NCBI GenBank assembly: GCA_964581535.1
Contig: CAZOOW010000004.1
Coordinates: 1-64,000 of the forward strand
Direction: 5' to 3'
Length of the DNA stretch: 64,000 bases
Source of the DNA: CAZOOW01 sp964581535
GTDB taxonomy: Bacteria; Patescibacteriota; Saccharimonadia; Saccharimonadales; Saccharimonadaceae
The translations under genes were made by a program, and so were the position numbers. Shown here piece after piece: positions 34,886 to 44,205 of the stretch (position 1 is its first letter; every line of letters starts with the position of its first letter). The notes under the pieces were generated by a model. The model did no database searches. It was given only the letters and a program-made list of their open reading frames with translations, and was not told where the DNA came from.

Positions 34886-35744
34886 TACACGTCAGATAAA
34901 ATCTCGTATCCGTTCAGTTGCTTCTAACAAGCAGATAACTAAAGCTATGGAGCTGGTCGCAAGTAGCAAATTGCGTAAAGCGCAAGAAAAAGCCTTGCAG
35001 TCGAGAGAGTACCATAATCTCGCCCTCGAAATTCTTAACGGACTTGCTGAGATGATGGACGTCAACGGCCATTTCCTGTTTGCGAAGCGACCGGTAAAAA
35101 ACCGTATCATTATCGCCATAACGAGTGACCGTGGGCTTGCTGGCGCCTATAACGCAAACGTCCTTAAGTTGCTCACACAGGAGCTCAAAGCAGACGATAA
35201 AAAAGGCATCAATACCGAAGTCATTAGTGTCGGACGTAAAGCTGCTCAGTTTGTAGCAAAAATGCACGATGTAGAGGGCAAAGCATCGTATCAGATGCCA
35301 GAAGATATAAGCGTCGACGACATACGGCCTATTCTAACGAGTTTCATAGATATGTATAAAAAAGGTGAAGTCGACAGGGTTGATGTCATACGTACGAAGT
35401 TTATTAATAGCTTTACGCAGACAGCAAGTGTCTTCAACATGTTGCCAGCAGGAACAGACGAGATTGATGCAACGCATGCTCCGGCGCGAGACATGACGTT
35501 CGAACCTAGCCCTGATGAAGTTCTAGAATACGCCGTAGCACGGCTTATTGAGTCAGATATCTACCAGGCCGTACTCGATTCCCGTGCGAGCGAACACGCT
35601 ATGCGCCGCGTGGCAATGAAAAATGCCAGTGACAATGCGGGCGAGATAGTCGATGCGCTGACGCTCGAAATGAATAAAGTCCGACAGGCGGCTATTACCC
35701 AAGAGTTGAGTGAGATTAGCGCCGGTGTTGAAGCAATGAACTAG
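34878..35744 (+). CDS. atpG: ATP synthase F1 subunit gamma
   Basis: This 288-residue central-stalk subunit has the N-terminal IKSRIRSVASNKQITKAMELV, ITSDRGLAGAYNANV and C-terminal ALTLEMNKVRQAAITQELSEI. These two terminal helices form the rotating coiled coil. Confidence 0.95.
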   Translation: MASTRQIKSRIRSVASNKQITKAMELVASSKLRKAQEKALQSREYHNLALEILNGLAEMMDVNGHFLFAKRPVKNRIIIAITSDRGLAGAYNANVLKLLTQELKADDKKGINTEVISVGRKAAQFVAKMHDVEGKASYQMPEDISVDDIRPILTSFIDMYKKGEVDRVDVIRTKFINSFTQTASVFNMLPAGTDEIDATHAPARDMTFEPSPDEVLEYAVARLIESDIYQAVLDSRASEHAMRRVAMKNASDNAGEIVDALTLEMNKVRQAAITQELSEISAGVEAMN

Positions 35745-35760
35745 TTATAAGGAGATGATA

Positions 35761-37134
35761 ATGGCAACAACCAAAGTAAAAAACGGGCAAATTATACAAG
35801 TCGTCGGTGTCGTCGTCGACGTCGAGTTTGAAAAAGGCGGTTTGCCCGCTATCTATGACGCGCTGCATGTTAAAACCGGCGATGGCTTGCTCGTGCTCGA
35901 GGTCGCCCAGCACCTCAGCGAAACCAGCGTACGCGCTATCGCTCTTAGCTCAACTGATGGTTTGAAGCGTGGCGACAAGGTGGATGCGACAGGGGCGCCA
36001 ATTTCTGTACCCGTTGGAGCAGAAACTCAGGGCCGTATGTTCAACGTCATCGGTGAGCCGATAGATGGTATGAAAGCAGTCACAGCGAAAACCGCGCCGA
36101 TCCATCGTGACGCCCCTTCCCTCACCGAGCAGTCTGGCAAGACAGAAATTCTAGAAACTGGGTTAAAAGTCATCGATCTGATCGCACCGATCGCCAAGGG
36201 TGGTAAGGTCGGGCTCTTCGGTGGAGCCGGTGTGGGAAAGACAGTGCTAATCCAGGAGCTTATCAACAACATCGCAAAATTCCACAGTGGAAACTCGGTT
36301 TTCGCAGGCGTAGGTGAACGAACCCGTGAGGGTAATGACCTGTATCATGAAATGAAAGACAGCGGCGTCCTCGATAAAACTAGCCTTGTGTTCGGCCAAA
36401 TGAATGAGCCGCCAGGAGCACGTCTACGCGTGGCATTGACAGGGCTGACGATGGCCGAATCATTCCGTGATGAAGGTAAGGACGTTCTACTTTTTATTGA
36501 CAATATCTTCCGATTTACTCAGGCAGGATCAGAAGTCTCCGCCCTGCTCGGTCGTTTGCCAAGCGCAGTTGGCTATCAGCCAAACCTACAGCAAGAGATG
36601 GGTCAGCTGCAAGAGCGTATCACAAGTACGAAAAAAGGTTCTGTTACATCGGTACAGGCCGTTTATGTCCCAGCAGACGACCTGACCGACCCGGCACCGG
36701 CCACGACATTCGCCCACCTCGACTCGACCATTGTTTTGAACCGAGCACTCACCGAAATCGGTATCTACCCTGCTGTTGATCCGCTTGATAGCTCAAGTAC
36801 CATACTCGATCCTGAAATCGTCGGCGAAGAGCACTATAGGGTCGCTCGTGAAGTCCAGCGAGTACTCCAACGATACAAGGACTTGCAAGACATCATTGCC
36901 ATTATGGGTATGGAAGAGCTGTCTGACGAAGACAAGACAACCGTTGCCCGAGCTCGACGCTTACAAAAGTTCTTCTCGCAACCGTTCCACGTCGCAGAAG
37001 TCTTTACTGGCAAGCCGGGTGCCTATGTTAAGCTCGAGGATACTATACGTGACTTCGGGGAAATCATCGATGGTAAACATGACGATAAACCGGAAAACGA
37101 TTTCTATATGAAAGGTACGCTAAGCGGTAAGTAA
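35761..37134 (+). CDS. atpD: ATP synthase F1 subunit beta
   Basis: This 457-residue catalytic subunit has P-loop GLFGGAGVGKTVL, GERTREGNDLYHEM, and LLFIDNIFRFTQAGSEVSALLGRLPSAVGYQP (split across the region near residue 240-275). AAGGAG lies 8 nt before the ATG at 35761. The stop is directly followed by atpC. Confidence 0.97.
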   Translation: MATTKVKNGQIIQVVGVVVDVEFEKGGLPAIYDALHVKTGDGLLVLEVAQHLSETSVRAIALSSTDGLKRGDKVDATGAPISVPVGAETQGRMFNVIGEPIDGMKAVTAKTAPIHRDAPSLTEQSGKTEILETGLKVIDLIAPIAKGGKVGLFGGAGVGKTVLIQELINNIAKFHSGNSVFAGVGERTREGNDLYHEMKDSGVLDKTSLVFGQMNEPPGARLRVALTGLTMAESFRDEGKDVLLFIDNIFRFTQAGSEVSALLGRLPSAVGYQPNLQQEMGQLQERITSTKKGSVTSVQAVYVPADDLTDPAPATTFAHLDSTIVLNRALTEIGIYPAVDPLDSSSTILDPEIVGEEHYRVAREVQRVLQRYKDLQDIIAIMGMEELSDEDKTTVARARRLQKFFSQPFHVAEVFTGKPGAYVKLEDTIRDFGEIIDGKHDDKPENDFYMKGTLSGK

Positions 37135-37557
37135 ATGAAACTCGAATTTGTGACACTAGATGGTATCAAGCTGTCTGAGGAGGTATACGAGGTGACGTTA
37201 CCAACTATGGCAGGCGAAATATCAGTTTTTCCTGGTCATATGCCGCTGGTTACAATTGCTCGTGAGGGTGTGCTTTATGTGCGTCTAAAAAAAGGTGACC
37301 CCGACGAGGCGAGAGAAACATACGCTATAAACGGCGGTGTGGTACATATCGAATCAAAATCAATGCGAGTACTAGTTGATGAGGCTGAGGCGGCCGATGA
37401 ACTTGTAGCGGCAGAAGTCGAGAAAGCACTTGAACGAGCTAAGGAGCTCCGAGCAAATGCTAAAGATACGGTGAGTATCTCAGAGGCGGAAGCATTGATG
37501 AATCGTCACGCTGTCCGCCTAAAGGTCGCCAATTTGCGAAAGCGACATCGTTCCTAG
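37135..37557 (+). CDS. atpC: ATP synthase F1 subunit epsilon
   Basis: This 140-residue protein has MAGEISVFPGHMPLVTIAREGVL, the beta-sandwich signature, and a C-terminal helical hairpin that can inhibit rotation. It starts immediately after the atpD stop. Last gene of the operon; it converges with the 37589 membrane protein and no clear terminator is seen between them. Confidence 0.92.
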   Translation: MKLEFVTLDGIKLSEEVYEVTLPTMAGEISVFPGHMPLVTIAREGVLYVRLKKGDPDEARETYAINGGVVHIESKSMRVLVDEAEAADELVAAEVEKALERAKELRANAKDTVSISEAEALMNRHAVRLKVANLRKRHRS

Positions 37558-37588
37558 AAATGTGGTCAGATACCAAATTTTTTGCAGT

Positions 37589-38530
37589 TTAAGTCTGTTG
37601 TGACAAAACAATTGCCGCAACTATCCCGGCGATTAAAAGCCAAAACAGCATAACGAACACTATTGGGAGCACTAATGTCAGCCAGGATAGCACATGAGCT
37701 CTTGGCTTTGGCTGACCTGCTTCGGTATAAGGCAGGAACTGCCTATAAAGAAAGGCACGAGTTCCGGGCATCGCAACTTGAGTCACGAGGCCGAGTGTCA
37801 ACATAGGCAGGAGTGACTCGGCTGCAAACGTTGTGAGCCAGGCGTTTTTCGTTAGAGCGAGACTATCTTTTACTGCTGCGTTCCCTCGGAGATTTTTATC
37901 AAAATATGCAACTCCGGCAAGAGAATAGCGGTAACTCATTACAAAACCGGGAATGAAGAACAACAGTGTCCATAGGAATGTTTTTATACTGACAATCATC
38001 ATAACAAGTACGTAGCCCCAAAAATTTTTGAACACAGCCGAAAATGCTTCGCTAAGCTTTGTATTTTTGCCACGGGCAATTTGTGACGAGGTATAGTCGG
38101 AAATTCCTTGAAAAAGCACGCCGACTAGCCACATTGCGCCAACAATAAACGCTATAAATAATCCTCCTATTATCCAGACGTATGTAGGGATCTCGGCTAG
38201 ACTATTCTTAACCTCTTCCCAGTCTTTTTTTGCTTGATCTTCGGAGCTAATTACTGACGAGTCTGTTGATTGAACGGGAATGTTCTCGTTTTGTCTCGCA
38301 GGAGGCGACATTTCTGTGCCGCTGGGACTAGTCGTCCCATCGGTATTAATATTGACCGTTGGTCCATAAGCTCCGGGTAGCGCTGAAAATACTCCTATAG
38401 CAGTGAGAACAATCAAAAGAACTCCAACAGACTGGGCTTTAGAGAATAGTAGTTCTATTCCCTTCAAGGCGATAAAGAACGGGTTATTCTCGTAATTGGA
38501 TGGAATGGGTTTTTTAACTGGGTGATTCAT
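37589..38530 (-). CDS. multi-pass membrane protein (DUF975-like)
   Basis: This 313-residue protein has a TM helix near residue 35, a Ser/Pro-rich loop of about 60 residues, then four more TM helices. The stretch FFIPGFVMSYRYSLAGVAYFD ... KDSLALTKN (first part split at SYRY) resembles DUF975-type integral membrane proteins. TACACT (38537-38542) ends 6 nt before ATG 38530, so that start is chosen over the one 5 codons upstream. Function unknown. Confidence 0.65.
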   Translation of the reverse strand: MNHPVKKPIPSNYENNPFFIALKGIELLFSKAQSVGVLLIVLTAIGVFSALPGAYGPTVNINTDGTTSPSGTEMSPPARQNENIPVQSTDSSVISSEDQAKKDWEEVKNSLAEIPTYVWIIGGLFIAFIVGAMWLVGVLFQGISDYTSSQIARGKNTKLSEAFSAVFKNFWGYVLVMMIVSIKTFLWTLLFFIPGFVMSYRYSLAGVAYFDKNLRGNAAVKDSLALTKNAWLTTFAAESLLPMLTLGLVTQVAMPGTRAFLYRQFLPYTEAGQPKPRAHVLSWLTLVLPIVFVMLFWLLIAGIVAAIVLSQQT

Positions 38531-38551
38531 ATTCACAGTGTACATTGCATT

Positions 38552-39514
38552 TTAGAGTTCGTCGATAATTGCTAGTGCCTCGTCGGTTGAAATTGTGTGC
38601 ATCAGCCGATCCCTTGCTTCGGCCGCTCCGTCGAAATCACGTATATATATTTTGAAAAAACGCTTCAGGGTATCGTACGGTCGTCCGGTTATCGAGCGGT
38701 ATTCGTCGAATAACTTCAGATGATAACGCATTAAATTAATCAGCTCGCTTTTTCGATCGCTATGCACTACAGCACTGAAGCAAAATGGATCGTGAAATAC
38801 TCCCCTTCCAATCATCACTCCGTCGATCCCATGTTTTTTTGCAAGTTTATTTCCGTGCCAACGGTCGGCAATGTCACCATTTACTATAAGCAATGTTTCG
38901 GGTGCTACAGTATCACGCAGTGCTTTAATATCTGGAATAAGTTCATGATGTGCCGGAACCTTACTCATCTCTTTTTTTGTTCGCAGGTGAATGGTTAATG
39001 CCGCGATATTTTGTTTGAGTAATAGCTCGAGCCAGCTATGCCACTCTTCGATGCTACTATATCCGAGACGTGTTTTAACGCTCACGGGTAGTCCGGCGGT
39101 TTTTGCAGCTGCAATGGCCTCAACTGCGAGATCTGGCTGGCGGATGAGTGCCGCGCCTCCGCTTTTTATGGCACTTTTTGCAGGGCATCCCATGTTAATA
39201 TCAATTCCGTCGAAACCTAACTCTGCACAATATAGTGAAAATGCTGCCATATCTTCTGGATTACCACCCCAGATTTGAGCTACTATCGGAGATTCCTGAT
39301 CGGTTTTTTTCATTCGTCCTCCGATAGCTTTCTCACCCGCATGTACCCAGCCGGTCGCGTTGGTAAACTCGGTATAAAATACGTCAGGTCGACCCGCCTC
39401 TGCTATGACGTGGCGAAAAATAACGTCAGTCACCGCCTCCATAGGCGCGAGCACATAAAACGGTTTAGGTAAATCATTCCAAAAATTATTCATAGGTTTG
39501 TCGGTAATACTCAT
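38552..39514 (-). CDS. tRNA-dihydrouridine synthase
   Basis: This 320-residue flavoprotein reduces uridines in the tRNA D-loop. It has FYVLAPMEAVTD, the catalytic Cys in GIDINMGCPAKSA, SVKTRLG, IHLRTKKEM and the FMN-phosphate site VNGDI ... GVMIGRGVF. It resembles DusB-type enzymes, but the subfamily is not certain. ATG 39514 follows the terminator T-tract of the upstream RNA; ATG 39493 is the alternative, as a TATAAT at 39513-39518 would put the start site between the two. Confidence 0.9.
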   Translation of the reverse strand: MSITDKPMNNFWNDLPKPFYVLAPMEAVTDVIFRHVIAEAGRPDVFYTEFTNATGWVHAGEKAIGGRMKKTDQESPIVAQIWGGNPEDMAAFSLYCAELGFDGIDINMGCPAKSAIKSGGAALIRQPDLAVEAIAAAKTAGLPVSVKTRLGYSSIEEWHSWLELLLKQNIAALTIHLRTKKEMSKVPAHHELIPDIKALRDTVAPETLLIVNGDIADRWHGNKLAKKHGIDGVMIGRGVFHDPFCFSAVVHSDRKSELINLMRYHLKLFDEYRSITGRPYDTLKRFFKIYIRDFDGAAEARDRLMHTISTDEALAIIDEL

Positions 39515-39555
39515 TATAAAAAGAAAACCCGTATATCGCATAGCAATTACGGGTT
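39515..39555 (-). terminator. intrinsic terminator of the large structured RNA
   Basis: AACCCGTA (39526-39533) and TACGGGTT (39548-39555) form an 8-bp stem, followed on the minus strand by TTTCTTTTTAT. It ends exactly at the dihydrouridine synthase start region. Confidence 0.82.
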
Positions 39556-39920
39556 AGGCGGGGAGGTCCTGACAGAAGCAGTGCTTTATCAGGACCACGT
39601 CGGATATAGAGTCGGCAAATCCGACGGAGCTGAAAGTGCTCTCCCCTATGAACCCTGCACGCAATGTTACGTGGGTGCAGGGTTCAGTCTAAATTGTTTG
39701 AGGAAAAAGCTCCTTGACGGGTGCCGCAAGTCCGGAGCCGAGGGGACGGCTCAATTCAGATCTTGCGGCACCCGCGAACCACCGTTGCAGTCTTCCCCAG
39801 ATCTGCGCAGGTAGTTCCGGAGCCTTATCGTTGAGAGTGGGGTTTCTCGCTGATAAGACATACCGATCATAGAGGGGTACGGATTTCTATGATCGGTAGT
39901 TTAGGTTGCACTCTGATGAG

Positions 39921-40035
39921 TCGGACCGAAGGGATTCTAACCCTTATGCCTCTGCGTGAAAGCAAGAACCCCGTAAGTGTTAGTTACGATTGTTGTTCTT
40001 CGTGTGCAGCGCTCTAACCAGTGAGCTACAGTCCG
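39921..40035 (-). tRNA. tRNA-like domain with an extended anticodon arm (degenerate or intron-bearing)
   Basis: Acceptor CGGACTG (40029-40035) pairs with CGGTCCG (39922-39928), with discriminator A and no CCA. T8-A9, D-arm GCTC-ACTGGTTA-GAGC and T-stem AAGGG/CCCTT are present, but the T-loop is TTAGAAT, with A in place of the near-invariant C56. The anticodon stem starts CTGC/GCAG, then about 50 nt intervene instead of 7. These contain AAGAAC/GTTCTT and an apical CGTAA-CTAACAC-TTACG that looks like a Val anticodon arm. The 3' side also reads CTTTCAC before GCAG, a Glu-type loop. So: tRNA with an insertion, pseudogene, or tRNA mimic. Confidence 0.55.
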
Positions 40036-40059
40036 CAGATGCAGATTCAAAAACTAATC

Positions 40060-40194
40060 CTAGCTCCGCTCTCCATCCTTCTTGCAGCCGTGCCCGTGCC
40101 CCGTTCCTCCGCAGGACCAGCACGTGCCCGTGCCACCCTTGGACTTGCGCGACTTCCCGTGGCACCTGCCACAGCAGCCAGGGCAGTATGCCAT
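40060..40194 (-). CDS. 44-residue Cys/Gly/His-rich (zinc-ribbon-like) protein
   Basis: The small protein begins MAYCPGCCGRCHGKSRKSKG and continues TGTCWSCGGTGHGHGC; the CPGC, CWSCGGTG and HGHGC motifs resemble a shortened DnaJ-type zinc finger. A good ribosome site (AGAGGTGA) lies 5 nt before the ATG. It has a promoter at 40251-40279 and a leader hairpin (CACAGGA/TCCTGTG, 40221-40237). Its stop is 25 nt from the tRNA-like domain, with no terminator between, so protein and RNA probably share a transcript. Confidence 0.65.
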   Translation of the reverse strand: MAYCPGCCGRCHGKSRKSKGGTGTCWSCGGTGHGHGCKKDGERS

Positions 40195-40250
40195 AGCAAT
40201 CACCTCTCAAAGTTCTCTGCCACAGGACGTTCCTGTGACTGACAGCATCC

Positions 40251-40279
40251 AAAATACCATATAGCCGCTATTCAGTCAA
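40251..40279 (-). promoter_or_regulatory. promoter of the Cys-rich protein / structured RNA unit
   Basis: On the minus strand TTGACT (40274-40279), a 17-nt spacer and TATTTT (40251-40256). The resulting leader of about 50 nt contains a 7-bp hairpin. It overlaps the 3' end of nothing; the helicase gene ends at 40285. Confidence 0.6.
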
Positions 40280-40284
40280 GACTG

Positions 40285-43200
40285 CTACGCCGTAAGGTCG
40301 TCTTCGAAAGCAAGGATGCCTTTGAGATTTTGAGGATAGTCATTCTCCACTCTAAACTCAAGATTCTGTATTGCATGCCATACTTTGGTCAAGAGCAGCG
40401 TGAATGCACTAAGTTCTTTTTCATCATAGTCGAATTCGATACGATGAAAATCGCCACGCTCATCCGGTTCAACAAACTCAATAACACCCTTCTCTACTCG
40501 ATATCCTGCGAATAGCCGACTGTTTTCTATGAGAAGTTTGTAAAAAAGTAATTGTTGACGATAATGATGTAGCTTGATTTTTTCATATTCGGTTCTGCCT
40601 TGCCACGAGTGTGATGGTTTACCGGTTTTATAATCTGTGACGATAATAGCTTTCTTCTTTTCATCTATATCAATGAGGTCTAATGCACCGGTTAGCCGAG
40701 CACCATCTATCTGAGCATAATCGGTAGCGAAACTTCGCTCAACCTGCTGAGAACGACTGAAGGTGTTGTATTTGGCGTTGAAAAAGGCACTTAAATTGTC
40801 ACTTCCACGTTTCAGGAAATAATCAAAATCGACGTGTGAAAGATGGTGGTTGGCTAGTTCTCGTTCAAAATCACCTAGTAGATCCTCTACGGGCCGTTTC
40901 TTGCCTGTTGCCGAATATGCGCTATGGGCGCGTTGTAGTGTTGCATGTACGGCTGAGCCATAGGCGGCACTTGGGCCCATTGGCTGTGGAAAGCGGAGCA
41001 GATTTTGGAGCAAGAAGCGCTCTGGGCCGCCTTTTGTGACATCAAGAAAATTCGTGAGATGTGTCGCGCTTAATTTATATTTTTTGAGACTTTCACCGAG
41101 CAGTTGTTTTAAATCATGCTGGGGTGCTCGGGACAAGCGCTCGTGCCACATGATAACTTGTTGTTCTAGTTCCGTAGCGGTCGCTTCGTATTGTTCTGGT
41201 TTTTGATGAGCGAGATAACCGACCTGCATCAAGTCTTTTCCTGCGCTGCTCGCGCGATGTGTGGAGAGGAGTAAATGAGAACGCGCACGTGTTAAGGCGA
41301 CAAACAGCAGTCGGATTTGTTCGTCCATACCATCGCCACCGGGACCGATCGGTAAATTATGTGGATACGACAGCTTGCTGCCTTGTCCTTTCGCTTTCAA
41401 TCCCCAAATGTTTTCGGTCAGACTGATAACAAACACATAATCAAACTCTAATCCTTTCGCGCGATGAGCTGTGAGCAGATTAACTGGATTTTCGTCTGAA
41501 TTCATTATTTCGTTTTCACTTTCTATGGTGATACCGAGCTGTTCATGCGTATCGATAAAATGTATGCAGTCTCTGAGTTGTAACTGCGCGTCCGGTAGGT
41601 ATTCTCGGAGTTTCTTTCTCAGTGAGCTTAGCGCGCGCAAATACGTCACGTAACTATGCGTTTCGTTAGATACTTTATCGGTAGAAAAATAATAATTTCT
41701 CAGTGGAGACGTTAGCGGGAGACGGAGTTCGTTTTCTATATCGTCGCTGTCTTGCTCCGAGGAATCAGCTGATTGGCTAGTCATGGAGCCTGTTAAAATA
41801 TCCAAAATATACTCGAGTGGCTCAGTGAGAGCCATATGGGAGCAAACTATCAGCCATTCGGCAATTTGGTTTAGCGTTCCTTCGGTTGCGAGCATGATTT
41901 CCAGCCACATCCTTCTCTCGCGGTGAGCAGTGAGGCTGAGGTTCCATAAATCCTTCGTCGCTATATTCCAGGCGGGATGTGCTAGTAGCTCGGGCAACAA
42001 GGCATTTGCCATAACGAAATCTTGGGCGCTTAGTCTATCGACGACTCGTGCGAGTAGCACCAGCAGTTTTGTGGGTGGCGAGTTGAGCACATCATCCTGC
42101 GAGCTATAGGCAGTTGGAACGTTGTTTTGCTCTAAAAATGGTAGCAAACTTTTTATTTGGCGGTGATTTCTAGCGATAATGGCAACGCTCGACGATGAAT
42201 CCGCATTTTTAATCCGAGCTATCCGTTCAGCAACCTGTGAGTATTCCGCCAGCTCATCAGGATAGCTAACAAATTCTGTGGAAACATCACTATCGTATCG
42301 GTTGGCTCGCAACGTTTTATCGACATTATCGAAAGTTGTTTCAAGCCGATTTTCTGCTTGGGTTATGACACTTCTTGCAATAGCAAGTATGGTCTCATTT
42401 GAGCGGTAATTATCTTTTAACGTAATGGTTTCTACGCCACGGTAAAGATTTTTAAAGTCAATGATATTTGCGACATTCGCACCCTGGAAGCGGTAAATGG
42501 CCTGGTCGTCATCGCCGACAACCATAATATTCGGACGACCATCCTGTGCGAGATTATTTGTCAGATTCCAGATGATTCGCATTTGAGCGTCATTTGTGTC
42601 CTGAAACTCGTCAACGAGAATATATTGGTAGCGCTCTTGAAGGTTGAGCCGGAGATCGTTGAACAGTTCGAGTCCGTGCACGACCCTTAAGATCATATCG
42701 TCGAAGTCGTAAAGCGCCTTTTTCTGCATTGCGAGTAGGTATTCATAGTAAATACTTCCAACAGCACGCAGCCTGCGTGATCGTTTTTCATCTTTGAGCG
42801 TGATTTCGCCGTCGGTGCGCTTTTCACACCAGTCTCTCTTCCAAGCGCTTAATGGTTTTGTCGAACCATCCGCTTCAGAGTCGTCTGAAGCCTGTTTGAG
42901 GGTTGTTGCAAACGATTCGTGGAGAGCATGGTAGGTTATGAGTTCATACGGCTTTTCGCTATAGTTTGCAAGTTCGTCTAGCAAATCTTGAACTGCGGGA
43001 AACACTTTTTTCGAAAGACGCTGAGCGAATACCGCCTGAAGTTTTGGTTGTATCCAATCAATAAATGCTTCATTTCGGTCAATAATTTCCAGTAGCTCAT
43101 CATTGGTTAAACCGCTTTTTTTGAGGTCTGAAATAGCCCGCTGCGTGTCACGCAGATAGGTGAACTCGTCATTCATAGTTGTTGCGAGCGGATTGTTATG

Positions 43201-43593
43201 AGGAAGCTTTTCAAAAATATCACGAAGTGTTTCATACGTGCTTAACTCATCCGCTGGACGAAAATGAGCGCCATTGTAAAAATATTCGCTGTTTTGATTG
43301 ATTATTTCCGTGCCGAAACTATGAAACGTATGCACCGCGACTTTGTACGCCTCCGGTCCGATAAGTCCTGCTAGTCGTTCGCGCATGGCGTAAGCGCCGG
43401 ACTCGGTAAATGTCAGACAGAGTATATTTTGCGGCAATGCGTCCGTCTTTTTTAGAATGTTTGCGACGCGTACGCTAAGCAGTTCAGTCTTGCCTGTTCC
43501 GGGGCCCGCGATGACCATAACTGGTCCGTCTATTGCATCGACTGCCTTGCGCTGCTCGTGGTTAAGCGCCTTATATCTTTTCTCAAACTCCAT
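40285..43593 (-). CDS. UvrD/Rep-type DNA helicase with C-terminal RecB-like nuclease
   Basis: This 1,102-residue SF1A helicase has Q-motif NHEQRKAV, Walker A AGPGTGKTE (residues 29-37), Walker B VDEFQDTND, GDDDQAIYRFQGA, NYRSNETIL, LTAHRAKGLEFDYVFV and LLFVALTRAR. The C-terminal domain has the PD-(D/E)XK element IIVTDYKTGKPS near residue 985, giving an AddA/RecB-like double-strand-break or repair enzyme. TAGTAT (43599-43604) lies 5 nt before the ATG. Confidence 0.93.
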   Translation of the reverse strand: MEFEKRYKALNHEQRKAVDAIDGPVMVIAGPGTGKTELLSVRVANILKKTDALPQNILCLTFTESGAYAMRERLAGLIGPEAYKVAVHTFHSFGTEIINQNSEYFYNGAHFRPADELSTYETLRDIFEKLPHNNPLATTMNDEFTYLRDTQRAISDLKKSGLTNDELLEIIDRNEAFIDWIQPKLQAVFAQRLSKKVFPAVQDLLDELANYSEKPYELITYHALHESFATTLKQASDDSEADGSTKPLSAWKRDWCEKRTDGEITLKDEKRSRRLRAVGSIYYEYLLAMQKKALYDFDDMILRVVHGLELFNDLRLNLQERYQYILVDEFQDTNDAQMRIIWNLTNNLAQDGRPNIMVVGDDDQAIYRFQGANVANIIDFKNLYRGVETITLKDNYRSNETILAIARSVITQAENRLETTFDNVDKTLRANRYDSDVSTEFVSYPDELAEYSQVAERIARIKNADSSSSVAIIARNHRQIKSLLPFLEQNNVPTAYSSQDDVLNSPPTKLLVLLARVVDRLSAQDFVMANALLPELLAHPAWNIATKDLWNLSLTAHRERRMWLEIMLATEGTLNQIAEWLIVCSHMALTEPLEYILDILTGSMTSQSADSSEQDSDDIENELRLPLTSPLRNYYFSTDKVSNETHSYVTYLRALSSLRKKLREYLPDAQLQLRDCIHFIDTHEQLGITIESENEIMNSDENPVNLLTAHRAKGLEFDYVFVISLTENIWGLKAKGQGSKLSYPHNLPIGPGGDGMDEQIRLLFVALTRARSHLLLSTHRASSAGKDLMQVGYLAHQKPEQYEATATELEQQVIMWHERLSRAPQHDLKQLLGESLKKYKLSATHLTNFLDVTKGGPERFLLQNLLRFPQPMGPSAAYGSAVHATLQRAHSAYSATGKKRPVEDLLGDFERELANHHLSHVDFDYFLKRGSDNLSAFFNAKYNTFSRSQQVERSFATDYAQIDGARLTGALDLIDIDEKKKAIIVTDYKTGKPSHSWQGRTEYEKIKLHHYRQQLLFYKLLIENSRLFAGYRVEKGVIEFVEPDERGDFHRIEFDYDEKELSAFTLLLTKVWHAIQNLEFRVENDYPQNLKGILAFEDDLTA

Positions 43594-43716
43594 TACCTAT
43601 ACTATAAATGGTTTTGCCTGGTTATGCATTGCTTGTTTGGAGTGTACTCGGTAAGCCATATCATTAGTATGCTTATGTTTGCGAACATCTGTCGTCGTAG
43701 TTACAATAAACATAGT

Positions 43717-44205
43717 ATGAACGACGAAATCTTTGATGATATCGCACTCGAGGAAATGGCGGCGGACAAATTCGGACTGAAACTAGAGATTTCGAAAGTT
43801 ATTGCTCGTAATATTCCAACGAGCCATACGACAAAAGCCAGTGTGTTTCTGACGACGAAGAACCTACTTTATGTGCTCATACATGGGCGGGCGCCGCTAA
43901 CGCTTGGTGATGTTCGAAAAGTGGTCAAACGAATGGGACTTAGCGCCGAGGCATATTTGCCGCCGGCACACCAGCCATCGTATTTTAATGACCTAGCGGT
44001 TGATAAGTTCAAATCGGTCTATCCGGGTCGTCATGATATAACCGATGCCGACCTCCGGTATTATCGACTTAGCTCTCCATATAACCCAGCGCTCGTTTTG
44101 GTAGATGCTGTCGTCGACGGAACAATTAAGCAGTTTGATCCAAGCGACACCTCCAACTGGCGCACGGCCGCCAAGTTTCAATACAAAAGGATCAAGACTA
44201 CTTAG
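43717..44205 (+). CDS. hypothetical protein, probably conserved
   Basis: This 162-residue soluble protein has no motif I recognise. It has segments ARNIPTSHTTKASVFLTTKN and APLTLGDVRKVVKRMG and a Tyr/Phe-rich C-terminus. The start at 43717 is chosen because TACAAT (43702-43707) is 9 nt upstream; the longer upstream frame has no family support. It converges with the methyltransferase gene (8-nt overlap). Confidence 0.65.
   Translation: MNDEIFDDIALEEMAADKFGLKLEISKVIARNIPTSHTTKASVFLTTKNLLYVLIHGRAPLTLGDVRKVVKRMGLSAEAYLPPAHQPSYFNDLAVDKFKSVYPGRHDITDADLRYYRLSSPYNPALVLVDAVVDGTIKQFDPSDTSNWRTAAKFQYKRIKTT

Larger units (their letters stand above)
39515..40035 (-). ncRNA. large structured RNA with a tRNA-like 5' domain
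   Basis: About 520 nt of minus strand hold no credible ORF but a succession of long helices. In plus coordinates: 39862-39873/39886-39897 (12 bp), 39824-39829/39852-39857, 39718-39730/39762-39774 (13 bp) enclosing 39735-39740/39747-39752, and 39650-39660/39675-39685 (11 bp). A multiloop is closed by 39560-39565/39641-39646 with hairpins 39598-39605/39619-39626 and 39565-39572/39589-39596. It ends in an intrinsic terminator (39515-39555). The 5' end is a tRNA-like fold (39921-40035). I see no tmRNA, RNase P or group I/II intron hallmarks. It is probably co-transcribed with the Cys-rich protein upstream. Confidence 0.75.

Noticed and set aside
39515..40035. tmRNA, RNase P RNA or T-box riboswitch
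   Set aside because: No alanine-type tRNA-like end with CCA, no tag ORF, no RNase P core motif; a GGTGGTTCGCGG stretch only partly matches a T-box sequence and the downstream gene is not a T-box target.
39980..40252. 90-residue minus-strand ORF over the Cys-rich gene and tRNA-like region
   Set aside because: It runs through the tRNA-like fold in another frame than the well-supported Cys-rich protein and lacks a ribosome site.
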